From assembly GCA_963565915.1 (NCBI GenBank), contig OY751486.1, forward strand, positions 4,154,001 through 4,218,000: a stretch of 64,000 bases of DNA. Reading direction: 5' to 3'. Numbering within the stretch: position 1 is the stretch's first letter; every line of letters begins with the position of its first letter. The DNA is from Entoloma clypeatum. Taxonomy: Eukaryota > Basidiomycota > Agaricomycetes > Agaricales > Entolomataceae. The position numbers and the translations under genes are program-made. Under the pieces are notes generated by a model that was not told where the DNA came from, did not search any database, and saw only the letters and a list, made by a program, of their open reading frames with translations. This document shows, piece after piece, positions 46,759 to 58,200 of the stretch.

Positions 46759-47303
46759 CTGAAGGTTTTGTTTATTCTCTGGAGACCGAAAGCAGGTGTT
46801 ACGAAAGCGGGTGTTTCGTCTTGGCAGAAGGACTTTGGTGACAACGGACTGCATAAACACTTTCTCGGGATGAGCGACCGTCATCGTCTTTCATGTATAC
46901 TTGTGCATGTAATTTTGGTATCACAGACCTAACTATATACGTAGTTCTGGCTACACACCCCTTTATACAGTACTATCACTTCTTATACACTGTCATTTTT
47001 CTAGCTCATCTGGCCACATCTACTAGTTTGATCATTCGGGTCAATAACATTTCATTAGTACGTGAAGTATAGCATCTAAGGCAGCGTTTGTTGAAGTGTT
47101 GTGGTTCAGTGGATGATTCTGTGCGCAAAATAGACGCCGGTAAAGCTCAGACACAACGGATTGAGGAAGAGACTTTTATGATGGGCGGCGATCAAGAAGT
47201 AAGTTTGTGTGTGTGTACGCGTCGCGCTTTCATATAATTATATTATATTTCGCTTGCATTTCGCCACCGCTCGCATTGCACCTGGCTGCAACACTACTGC
47301 AAC
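46759..47303. other. Intergenic, no gene seen
   Basis: 3' flank of the ABC transporter and upstream region of the PHD/chromo gene, with a short GT repeat near 47205. Nothing else recognised. Confidence 0.4.
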
Positions 47304-50300
47304 ATGCCTGGCACCAAACGGAGCCTCAACCTCAATACGAGCGTACCCCAGACCCAGCGACATGTGTCCCAGCCTCAGCCTCAGCCTCAGCCTCAGCCAG
47401 GGACGACGACGGCGATGCCCCCCACGTACTACAACTACAACCACCCGCTCAGTCTACCTGTCTACCCCGTCACCACACGAATGCTCGTTCAGCCAAGCCA
47501 ACCCACGTTGCCCGCTGCTGCCCCCTCAGTTCCAGCCGTGCAACCTGCCGCTACCCCTCGCCACCAACATCCTCTTCCGGCACATCCCCACCCTAACCCA
47601 CCATCTACTGCCTCGTTTCTCGTTTCTCCTACCTCACAAACTCACACCGCGTCCCCTCACACATCGCCTGTCGACCATCTGATGTCTATGCTCATCCCTG
47701 TCCTGAATCAACATCAGCAGTCCTCTTTCGCAAGGATCGCCAAAATCGAGACCGCCGTCACAGCTCAGGTCAAGGACGCCTACGATGGATTTAGAGCCGA
47801 TATAAATGGCCTCCGCGATGAATTAAAAGCCAATGTGAAGGGCCACCGGGACGAATTAAAAGCCGATCTAGAGGGCCTCCGCGACGAATTCAATCGAACC
47901 CGCGACACCTTCACTGAACTCCGAGGAGATTCCGATGCCCGCAACAAAAGAGCTGTCGCTTTTTTTGACAAGATGTTCGTCACTCAACAAGAAAATCAGC
48001 GGTTTCTCGGGTCGAAGATCGCCTTGTTGGAAAAGCACATCGGTATCATCAATGGCGACAAGTCTCTAGTCGACCGATTGGACTCTATCATATATACAGT
48101 CGAAGATCTCTTGGAACGCGAGAAAGATCCCGAAGCTTTCAGTTAGTTTTGACTCGTTACCTTTCCTTCAAATGATTCTTTCACCTTTCACCAGTGGACG
48201 AGCCGCCGATTCGCTGCGATGCTGCAACCAGTCCTATCCACCAAGTTTACAGTGATGTTTGTATTGGTACTAGCCAATTTGATTCCCATGTCGGGGCAGG
48301 GACTAGCCCAACCAAAATTATCTACCGGGAAAGTGCAGTGGAACCTCGATCACCTTCGCCTGAAACACCCCGCTGCTCAATTGCGACAGGCCCTGTTTCA
48401 CTGAGGTATGCGGATGCTGCTATCTATCAAACGCCAGGCAAAACCCTCGACTTTGGCACCTGCCCTATAACAACAACACATGTTGATGTTGCGATTGCTA
48501 GCAGGACGCCTGAGCCCTCTCCGGAAATGCTTTTCAATTCAGGTAATTCGCCTTGCGAGCTGACTGATACTTGACTTGACATACTCAAATGCAGCATCAA
48601 TTTCTTCCCCGATCGACACAAACCACTACAGCTCACGCCGTTCATCAGACGCATTGACGCTTGGTACGCCCTCCATAATGAGAGTTTTTTCTCTCATTCA
48701 TCTCGCCTTGCAGTTGATGACAACAGCTTTCCTCAAGACGAGTCTCTGCCGCAGCTATGGACTAGCCCCGAAATTCTGGAAGACCAACTTGAATATGGCG
48801 CGGATATGGCCTGTACATCGCTTATGCCTTCCATTGATTCAGGTCCAAACCCATTTGCAAAAGAACGATTCAATTCGGTGTTGCCGCCCTTCCAACTTAT
48901 GCCCCCGACCAAATGGCCAATCCAAGGTTAGACATCCTCACTCGTTTTTTTCTAAGAATAATGCCTAAGAGCATAACTATTAGAAGACACAGGAAACGAT
49001 AGCCAAGTGCCAGATGACGAGGGTAAAACAAACACTCTTTCGAAAATTATCTGCAATTTATTCATGAATTGTGTAGACATGGACGATGAGGTCTCACAAA
49101 ACCAGAGCAACTTGACGGAGCGAATATCCGAGTCGCCAGATGTGGAAGAGTTGTCCCCTAAACCCGTGGTTTCTCCTCTAATCGCAGCCTCCCATGAACT
49201 GTCTCCCGTACCTTTCATAGCACCCCAACATCCTGCTAGTACACCCTCCCCGTTTATCGAGAGCTTCCCTACGTCCCATGCACGCAAACATGATCTCCCC
49301 GAGTCGACAATTTCTGACTCAGAACGAGAGGAAGATCAAATTGTATCATCATCTCCAAAATTTGCAGCCCCGGCCTCCCGCGAGTCATCTTGTGCACCTT
49401 CCCCAGCACCCACATATGCCCCCGATGCGCACATGATCAAGAAAGTTGCCGCGCACCAAGACGACGCCGGCGACTCGATCGTTTCTGACTCGGAGGCTGA
49501 ATCACTGTTGTCCGTGATGCAGCTCGTCACCACAAGAGGTTCATTGTCGGTTTCGCCTGTCAAAGGGGTTCAGCGCCCTGCCCCCTCTGTGCCGTCACCG
49601 CAACCAGAACAGGAACAGGAGGAGCCGTCGTTCTTCCCTCAAGGGTCTCCACTGTCGGGCTTGACGCGTTCGCCTGTGGGTCTAGTGAGCCTGCCGCTCT
49701 CGAGATCGGTGACGCCTATAGGAGCAGTTGAGGAGGCACATACACCCAGGGGCTGCGGTGAAGGGATCAGACGGAGGATCCACCGTCACCCAATTCTAGG
49801 GGACGAACTGATCTTCCGCCCGGCGCTTTCGCGTTCCGTCTCTGCCTTGACTCTTGCTCCTACGGACCCCGCAAATGTCAGAAATCCCGAAGATCCCAAT
49901 AAAATCAGGCATCAATCCGTATCTCTGATAGCTACGCCTGCCGTTACTTCGCCCAGATCGGAATCGCAAGCTCAAATGTCCCCGACTATCCAGATCCCTC
50001 ACATCGTGAACGCCTGCTCGACCTCTCCTCTCCCTCGTGGACCCATCTCAATCGACTCCTCCCCAATCGATTTTGTGAAAACTGACTCGTCACCCGTCTA
50101 CATCTCCTCGCGGGCCTCGTCGCCTTTATCTGAGCTTTCCAGCGAGCCCGACAATGACGACGACCAAGAATCGGATGGCCCTGTTGTCATTCCAGCGAAA
50201 CGGAAGCTCAAGAGGGAAGGAAAGGAAGATGACCGTGGCGCTCTGGCGCCGGGAAGGAGACTGTTGAGTTTGGTGAAGGCGGGTGGTGCGCAGCAGAGTG

Positions 50301-51331
50301 CTGCGACAACGCGGGTGAAGAGGAAAAGGAGGCCTTCGGAGAAGGCGATGGAGCCGCCGTTGAAAAGGGCACGGGCGAAATTGGAGAAGCAGGGGGGTGG
50401 AAGTGGCGGGAGTCCGGGCAGGAAGAGCATGGCGAAGACGGGGGCGAGTGGGAGTGGGAGTCCGGGGAAGAAGAGGGGACAACCGAGGAAGCTGGACGTA
50501 CTTGGGTGCAAATGGCCTGCGATACCGAAGAAGGGGGATTTGATGTTTAAGAGGAAGGTATGCTGATTTTTCTTCTCGATTCATGACTGCCTTACAATGT
50601 GAATGTTCTAGTTCATAGAATGTAACTTGTGCGTGCATTCTGATGTATAAAAAGGCGGGGTTTACTAAACCATGAATTTAGGTGCAACCTTTGGTTCCAT
50701 TATGGATGTGTCGGTATCGTTCCGGGCGATGTTAGGACCATTGATGGGGAGCTTTGTGTATGTCCCCCTTGTCATGGTGGCGGGTAAGTTGGTCGTCTTT
50801 TGTTTGTTAACCTTGCAATGGCTCTAACTTGGTTTGTAGCGCGAGTAAGTTTTGCCGTGGTTGTTGTTGAAACACGATTTTGGCCTAAACTGACCAGCCG
50901 ATTCATCTGCAGATTCCATTGTTGCAGCTTCAAACAAGGCCAACTGCTCTCGCCCGAACTGCCCTTGGTTGAACGAAGTGGCGTCGAACGAGTACTTCGT
51001 TGTGGGCATCCTTGGGCGCGCGACGAGGGTTCAAAGCGGGCATGGGCGGAGGTATATCTGGCTTATGCAGTGGGCTGGGTGAGATATACACTCTTCATGG
51101 TTTCAATGTGATCAGGATTTTGACATTGTAAAATCTAGGTACCCCTTGACCGACTGCACTTGGGAGGATGAAGAGTCGATGAACGATCCGCATCTGTTGA
51201 TCCAGGAATTTAACGAAAGGGCTACGAAGGAGGGTGTTTCTAATGCCGATGATCCAGATGCGACGATTTTGTTGAAGCAAGCTATTGAGGCTGGGTTGCG
51301 AGAGCCAGGTGCTGTTGTTGCGTCGATTTGA
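47304..51331 (+). CDS. PHD-finger/chromodomain protein
   Basis: A long multi-exon gene. The N-terminus is Pro/Gln-rich (a QPQP run), then a coiled coil at about residues 150-280 (near repeats of GLRDELKA and GHRDELKADLEGLRDEF; VDRLDSIIYTVEDLLERE). A long Ser/Pro-rich disordered part follows, then basic stretches (AKRKLKREGKE, KRKRRPSEKAMEPPLKRA, SPGKKRGQPRKLD). At the end, splicing joins FIECNLCNLWFHYGCVGIVP and LCVCPPC, a PHD-like finger, to ANCSRPNCPW and a chromodomain: EYFVVGILGRATRVQSG, YIWLMQWAGYPLTDCTWED, LIQEFNERA. Chromodomains and PHD fingers read histone tails, so this is likely a chromatin reader. Stop at 51329-51331. Confidence 0.82.
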
Positions 51332-51485
51332 GTTTTTTTCTTCCATGCTTTCAGGTACTTTCTGCGTGTCACAATTGTTCCATTCTCTTATCATCGCTAT
51401 GTCCGTTTTGAACCCTAAAATTAATGTGTAATTTGTATCATCGTCCCTCTTGTCGCTGGATATACGTAAAAAGTCTGATTTCGAG

Positions 51486-52476
51486 TCATAATAGTATGAC
51501 TGCCAACAGGAGAGCCATCAAGACGATGATGAGGATGATGATACACCAACCGCTGCCACGCTCCTCTGAATCCCGCATGAACTTGCGCATTTTGCGCATG
51601 GCGTCGTTGAGCTTTGAGTCGGTGCGGTCCACGCCTTGCTCGAGGTCGTCTAGTAGCCTGGTGACTTCAACCCTGGCTTTTGTAGAGGGAAGGAAAAGAG
51701 ACTCACTCGTTATGTTCTACGATTTCTTGTCCCATGAGTCCAGCTTGCTGGGCGAGAGTGCTTAATGTGCCGACGAGGGAATCTATGGTTTGGTCTTGTT
51801 CACGCATGATTTGCTGTGGAATAAATCAATTTGAAGACATCATTTAATTAAGTTACTCTCCATACCTCTTGCTCTTGCCTTGCCCAGGCAGATTGGTGAT
51901 CCTCTCCATCGACATTCTGTTTTTCCGCGCGTGGAGATGCTATACCGCTTCTGGATGGTGAGCTATGCCCCGCCACGCGTGTCCGCTTTTGAGAGGGACC
52001 GGCGGAGGATTCCGCTCTCATGTTCTGAGCTTGCATTCTGAGTCAGTGACGTAGATAAATTAGCTTGAATAACTGAGGGCACCTGGATCTCCCTACGGAC
52101 GTATCCTACGTAGCGCCTGCGCCGGTGGACTTCGGCGTCGTCGAGGCCGAACATGCGAGCATCCGTGGATTCGACGATCCTGCATGGTTTAGGTGATTAG
52201 AGATAGAGAGTGAAAGGGATACGTACTTTACACTCTCGTCGAGGTCGTCAAGGTCTGTTTCTAGGGTAGCGAGTGTGGATTGCAACTGGTGCGGAGGAAG
52301 GTGTGAATGGGCATTCGAGGAGTGGTGTCGCATACCTCGCTCTTTGCCAGAGCCAATTCTTCGTTGTCCTCTCGGGCAGTACTTCGTATTCGGACGTAGG
52401 ATGCATACAGCTGTGCGGCTGTCTGGAGCGACGTCTGTATTTCCTGTTCTACGGCATGATATGGGTCCTTGGACAT
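51486..52476 (-). CDS. TLG1: Tlg1/syntaxin-6-type Qc-SNARE
   Basis: Several exons from MSKDPYHAVEQEIQTSLQ at 52476 to the stop at 51486. The N-terminal three-helix part (LYASYVRIRSTAREDNEELA, LQSTLATLETDLDDLDESVK) resembles syntaxin 6, a helix with RRRRYVGYVRREIQ follows, then a Ser/Pro linker. The SNARE motif is QEQIMREQDQTIDSLVGTLS, AGLMGQEIVEHNELLDDLEQ, VDRTDSKLNDAMRKMRKFM, with the central Gln in GQEI. A C-terminal anchor CIIILIIVLMALLLAVIL closes the protein. Tlg1 acts in fusion of endosome-derived vesicles with the trans-Golgi. The gene shares its upstream region with the divergent gene at 52669. Confidence 0.9.
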
Positions 52477-52668
52477 GATGGTGGTCGTGAGTGATGACCA
52501 ACAAAGTGCCAGTGGCAGTCAACCACATCGTCTCAAGTGTCAGCCTCGTCTGTTAAAAGCAATGGACCCCCTCCGAGAACAGAAATCCCGTCCTCTGCGG
52601 CTGTCTGCCATCTCTTTGAACGCTGCTAGACCCCCCACGCCCGCACGGCACCACGCTCCTTGAATGCA

Positions 52669-54132
52669 ATGCCTCGACCTTTTAGATATCTTTCTTGGGT
52701 CCTCATCCTCACCATCTCTCTCTACGTAAACCTCGCCTCACCCGCCCCGTTTCACGCCGGCCAGACTCGTGCTTCCTTCTCGCGCTCGCTCAAGAAACGA
52801 CAGCAGACGACGCCTTTGATTGTTCAAGCTAATTCCTGGACGAACGATCATTCACCTGCGCTGAGCGGGAAAGACAACTCAGAAACACCCTCGACGTTAG
52901 CTTTGCCCCCGGTCTCGGACATTTTTAAGCACTTGGCCAGTCCTAACCAGGCGCCAGCCCCGCAGGTCAACCCGCAGCAACCCGTCAACCCGCCTCCAGC
53001 CAATAACCCTCCTCCGCCAGCAAACAATCCGCCACCCGTGCAAAACCCCCCGCCCGTAGTCCACAATCCCCCGCCACCAGCACAGAACCCTCCATTAGCA
53101 GTTCACGATCCCCCGCCACCTGTACAGAACCCTCCATTGATAGTCCACAATCCCCCGCCAGCGCAGCACCCTCCGCCGGTCGCCCAGCCAGCCCCAACCT
53201 CTGCACACCCCGTCCACGCTGGACCGTCTCATGCGGCGTCTCCGGAGGCTGGAGCAAAGGACCACATTGCGGACCCCGAGCATTCTTCACTCGAGTCCTC
53301 CGCCGCCGAAGGCGACCACCGCAAAAACCTCGCGCCTGTGGGCAAACTCATCCTCATCGCGCTCGTCATGGCCGGCATCATAACCCTCATATTCTGTATC
53401 TACTTCCTAGTCGACCGGCGTGCCCTCGCGTGCTGCTGCAGGAGGAGGAGAAGGGCCCACCGCAACAAGGGCCAACACAGACTTGACGACGGTGCCGAGC
53501 AGGAACCAAAGGACGTGACGACCCCTCCGCCGCCCTGGGTCAAATTCTCCCCGCCGAGTCCTCAAGACCAGACCTTCAGTTTTGAGCAGAACCAGAGCGC
53601 ACTCCCGCCGCGGATAGTCCACCCCATGCACAACCAGGCCATCAACATCGCGCCAGGCAGCCCTCCCAGCCGGCGCGCCGTCACCGCGAATCCGTACCCG
53701 TTCGCCGCCAGAGGCGCGTCCTTTTCTTCAACGACAATGCCAATGCCCCAAGCAGTACCCCTCCCTCCCTCGCCCCTCTCTCGGGCGCCGCGTTCTCCTT
53801 TGCCAGCGGTCCCCATCCCAGACCCTCCCGTCCCAGAATTCCGCCGCACACGCCGCTCGTCTACCCCGGCCCCGCTCCTCCCGCCCAATGAGTTCTTCTT
53901 CATGCCGTCGGCATCCGACATGACGCTCCACGCACATTCGAGGGTGAAGAGCAATCCCATCTTTGGGCACGTCATCGCCCGCTGCCTTCCGGATATCAAG
54001 CTGAGGTCGGGTGAGCATCGCAAGAGCAAATCGGTCTCGGGGCTGGTATATGTCGTGAATACGGAGAATGGGGGGAAAGAGCGTGAGGATGTTGGGTATG
54101 GGAAACGGTCGGAGGCTCACCCTCCATTTTGA
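52669..54132 (+). CDS. Proline-rich single-pass membrane protein
   Basis: An intronless 487-residue frame; the start is the ATG at 52669 (MPRPFRYLSWVLILTISLYV, a signal peptide). The extracellular part contains about eight NPPP-type repeats (NPPPANNPPPPANNPPPVQ; VHNPPPPAQNPPLAVHDP). A membrane helix LILIALVMAGIITLIFCIYF is followed by a Cys/Arg stop-transfer block (CCCRRRRRAHR) and a disordered cytosolic tail rich in Pro, Ser and Arg. Such proteins in fungi resemble cell-wall sensors or mucin-like surface proteins; no named family was recognised. Confidence 0.8.
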   Translation: MPRPFRYLSWVLILTISLYVNLASPAPFHAGQTRASFSRSLKKRQQTTPLIVQANSWTNDHSPALSGKDNSETPSTLALPPVSDIFKHLASPNQAPAPQVNPQQPVNPPPANNPPPPANNPPPVQNPPPVVHNPPPPAQNPPLAVHDPPPPVQNPPLIVHNPPPAQHPPPVAQPAPTSAHPVHAGPSHAASPEAGAKDHIADPEHSSLESSAAEGDHRKNLAPVGKLILIALVMAGIITLIFCIYFLVDRRALACCCRRRRRAHRNKGQHRLDDGAEQEPKDVTTPPPPWVKFSPPSPQDQTFSFEQNQSALPPRIVHPMHNQAINIAPGSPPSRRAVTANPYPFAARGASFSSTTMPMPQAVPLPPSPLSRAPRSPLPAVPIPDPPVPEFRRTRRSSTPAPLLPPNEFFFMPSASDMTLHAHSRVKSNPIFGHVIARCLPDIKLRSGEHRKSKSVSGLVYVVNTENGGKEREDVGYGKRSEAHPPF

Positions 54133-54844
54133 TTTTTTTTTCTTGGTTTTTTCTTTCTCATTTAGATTAAACTTGATATAAAGGTGGTGTGTTTACGTTT
54201 CATTTCTGCGCCATGTATGGTTTCTCCGGATTTTGTATGTTGCTTATACAGGAGTACTATGATTGTCCGACGTCCAGGGGTTGAGTCTGCAAGAACAACA
54301 GGTGTGGTTCTGTCTATTTTTAGTTATAGAGACCGACATCACTAAATTTGGGAAGATCTGACGAGCGATTATGATGAACAGAATTCATTACAATTTGATA
54401 TAATCACCATGAATTTATACCAGATTGTATACGAGCTCGTGATCACAGATAACCTCAGACGAGCGACGCCCAAAATTGACAATCACCATGAAGGTTGCCA
54501 ACTTATCCTATCATTGGATTGAATTGTCAACTTTCCGTCAGTATTATTATTCCTCATGATGGGATCCATGATATTGTATTGAGATTAAAAGGCATTGTGA
54601 GGCTGGTCAACTGTTCAATGGCTCGCACTGTGTATGAAAGCTTGGCAAGTATTATGCACAATTCTCATTATAGGCCCGGGACAGTGGGACGGTGGAAAAA
54701 AGGGGATATTATTATTTGACTATGGACATCCAGGTTGCAACGCGTGATTGTGAAACGACGAACTATGTAAGTAAATATGCTTTGATGGTTCCTGAGCCCC
54801 CAGCCTCGTTTCCAAAATTTCCGTCAAGAGACTCGCTCAACACT
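54133..54844. other. Intergenic, no gene seen
   Basis: AT-rich spacer downstream of the membrane-protein gene and up to the copia insertion site. No RNA gene or exon was recognised. Confidence 0.4.
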
Positions 54845-55148
54845 TGTTGAAGTTCCACCTGGGCGTTAGCCACAGATGTACTGAGCAACCAGCTACAGTG
54901 GAAGTACTCTACATAACCGTTCTAGTCACTTACATGGTTTGTGAGGAGTGAGGCTGGTGAGAGTGGTTGAGGCTGGTAAGAGCGATGGAGCTGGTTAAGA
55001 GTCAAGAGACAACTTGTTGATATTGACAGTTTCCTGGTCTTATATACCGTACTACTGTTTGTACCAACCAAACAAGTATGTAATGAAGATATGTAAAGGT
55101 CACGTGATGTAATCTAATCTAATCTACGTGATGGGAAAAGTTTCAACA
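54845..55148 (-). repeat. 3' LTR of copia element
   Basis: 304 bp, ends TGTTGAA/TTCAACA (inverted 7 bp), identical by eye to the other LTR. It contains TATATA near the middle, three AATCT units and two CGTGATG copies, and several GGCTGGT repeats. Confidence 0.95.
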
Positions 55149-55155
55149 CCCCCCC
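55149..55155 (-). other. Polypurine tract
   Basis: Seven G on the minus strand directly before the 3' LTR, where plus-strand DNA synthesis of the element would be primed. Confidence 0.8.
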
Positions 55156-55223
55156 ATATTTAGTACATACTTCTAAATACATCTTACTTTTCCCCACATA
55201 TATATATAGGTACTCTATTTCGC

Positions 55224-58200
55224 CTAGTTTTTTATCAATCCGAAGTACGGGATAAACTTGGAAAAGAGGATTTTTCCCAGATTCTTAGTTAAAAGGTCTG
55301 CAGGGTTGTTCACTCCTTCAATGAATTCGACCGTAATTATCCCTTCGGAGACTTTTTCTCTGACGAAGTGGAATCGCACGTCAATGTGCTTGGATCGCTT
55401 CTCAGTTACAGGGTTGGATGCGATAAAGACGGAGCCGTTGTTATCTCCGTAGATCGGTACTGATCCGATCTGCATTCCAAGTTCGGCAAGCATGCTTCTC
55501 AGCCATGTTGCTGCGCGACTGCAGTCTGATAACGCCATATACTCTGCTTCTGTGGAAGAGAGGGTGATGGTCTTTTGCGCCGATGATACCCATGTCACTG
55601 CTCCAGACGCCAGTGATATGAAGAAGCCAGTGGTGGACCTCCTCGTGTTTTCATCTGACGCCCAGTTGGAGTCTGTGAATGCATAGATTCCTTTCCCTGA
55701 GTTGCCATCATACATGATTGCGTAATTTTTTGTCACCTTCAGATACCTGCAAATATCCCTAGCCACTTCTAAATGGCGTTTGGTGGGATTTGCGGAAAAC
55801 TGCGACATTTTAATCACGGCAAAACAGATGTCTGGCCTTGTTCCAATCATCAGATATAGAAGTGATCCGATGACGGATTGGTACTTTGATCGAAGTTCTG
55901 CATTGGGTTCATCTTCGGACATCATGGGTTTGTAGCCCGTAGGAAGTGGGGTATGGGTGGCGTTAGATTCGCTCATCCCCATTCGTTCGAGTATTTTCTC
56001 AAGGTAAGGTACTTGATTGATGAAGATATGTTTCCCGTGTTGCCTTATTTGGATAGAGAGAAATTCCTTCGGTTCCCCATCAGGCACAAGGTGCCCTAGG
56101 TCCCTACATTCCCATGTGGTCATGAAGGCCTTCTTTTTCTCTAGCGTATATTCCTGGTTTGTGCCAAGAAAAGCAGAGTCGTCGACATAGATGACGGCGA
56201 TTACAATTTCCCCATTGGTACTTTTGTGAATGAACACTCCCGCATCGGAGTGAAGCCGGACAAAGCCGAGCTTTTTCATGGAGGAATCAAGTTCCCTCCA
56301 CCAGGCTAATGCGGCCTGCTTAAGTCCATATAGAGCTTTGAATAGTTGGTACACGAGGTGTTCTTTCCCTTTTACTATGTAGCCCTCAGGCTGTCGCATG
56401 TAAATGACTTCACGGAGCGTTCCATAGAGGAAGGCTGATGAGACGTCCAAAAGTGTCATGAACCACCCTTCAAGGGCTGTCAATGCCAGTATTAGTCGGA
56501 CGGTTTCATATCTTACGACTGGTGAGAAGATCTGATCAAAGTCGATCCCTTCTACCTGTGAAAAGCCTTTTGCGACAAGGCGTGCTTTCAGACGCCCGTC
56601 GGACTTTTCGTTATAGACCCATTTGTTCCTTAGAGCTTTCCTCCCTGCAGGCAGGGGTACTAGCTCCGTGATCACCCCGCGGCGTTTGAGCATGTCTAGC
56701 TCTTTACGTTCAGCTGCATACCAGTCTTCTTTATTTGGAAGAGGGTATATGTCTTTATGGGACATTTCAACAATGCCAACTTGGACTGATATCGCCTCCA
56801 TCAGGAGGTCATTCATCCATGCCGTTTGACCGCCCAATCTCCGTCTTTGATCTAATTTTTCAAGATCAGACGCTGGAGTGTCTTCCCCATAGATGCTTCC
56901 TGGCATCTTCCGAACTCGTTGTTCCCTGATCAGTCGATCTGGTACTTGCTCGGGTTCCGGAGTGAGTACTCGCGGTTCGTCATCAGGCTCACTGGCAGGC
57001 AATTCGTTGTCTGATTCAGGTTGATCCTGTTCAATGGGAACTGGGTCATGAGGTGTTTCATTGTGACTATCGTCGTCATTGCTGCCGGGAATGAGATCCT
57101 CAAACTCATCAGCTGGCTCTGGGTCTTCCGTTTCTGGGTGGTTTTCTGGCAACGGGTCGATATGGCATCTAGGGTACTTGCTTTCATCAAAGATAGCTTT
57201 CCCGCCCATGAAAATCGTGTTGGTCTCAGGATCCATGAAGCGGTATCCTTTGACCCCTGGTTTCGATCCGAGATAAATCATCAATCGGGATCTTGATTCC
57301 AGGGAGTTCCTACGTTTCTCCTTTGGGATATATACATATGCTTGACATCCAAATACTCTGACGCTGGACATGTCGGGGATCTCATTGGTCACCCTGAAGT
57401 AAGGGGTTTTCCATTCAAGATGCTGCATGGGGGTTCTGTTGTAGAGAAATGCTGCGTGTTCCAGACAGAATTCCCACCACATGGGCGGTAAGCATGCATC
57501 GAAGCGCAATGCCTGAGATTTTTCCCATAGTGTTCGATTGATCCTTTCTGCTCTACCATTCTGCTGGTGCTGATATGGGAGCGTGACGTCGATCAGAATT
57601 CCATGATCGGCAAGTACATCTTTGTATTCGTCAAATTCTCCACCTCCATCAACTCGCCACTTCTTAGGAGTAGCGGCAAATTGGTTCTGGATCATCGCAA
57701 GAAACTGTCTCAGTGCCGTAATGGCACCAGACTTTTTCCTAAGCAAGACGACCCAGACATGAGATGAAAAATCATCCAAAAACGTGAGGAAGTATTTGTA
57801 CTTGTGGTACGATGCCGTGGATATCTGTTTCAGGTCTGAATGAATCAGATCGAAGGGTTTGACAGCCCTAGTCATTGAATTGGGGTATGACTGATTCAGC
57901 ATTTTCCCTTTGAGACACCCTGTGCAGCTTTCCTGTGATTTCTCACGTACTAATGTTTTGGGTACTCCTTTGGTACTGGTGGGAATCTTATTGAGCGCCT
58001 GGTCATTTGGGTGGCCAAGGCGTTTGTGCCAGGTTTCAACAGTGATTTTGCTAGAGATCGCATGGATCTGGTCATGGCGTATTTCAGTGTTTAACCAATA
58101 AATGGTTTGTCCGAGAATGTGAGGTGAGAACTGTATTTTGTTCTGTCCTTTGGAGATGTTGATTTCTCCACGCATTCCATCTACTTTGTAACCGTGATTA

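Noticed and set aside
47209..47682. Two other frames over the first exon of the PHD/chromo gene
   Set aside because: Ser/Pro/His-rich shadows; the 47304 frame has the coiled coil and continues through spliced exons.
49007..49563. Minus-strand frame in the PHD/chromo gene
   Set aside because: Shadow of Ser/Pro/Asp-rich codons.
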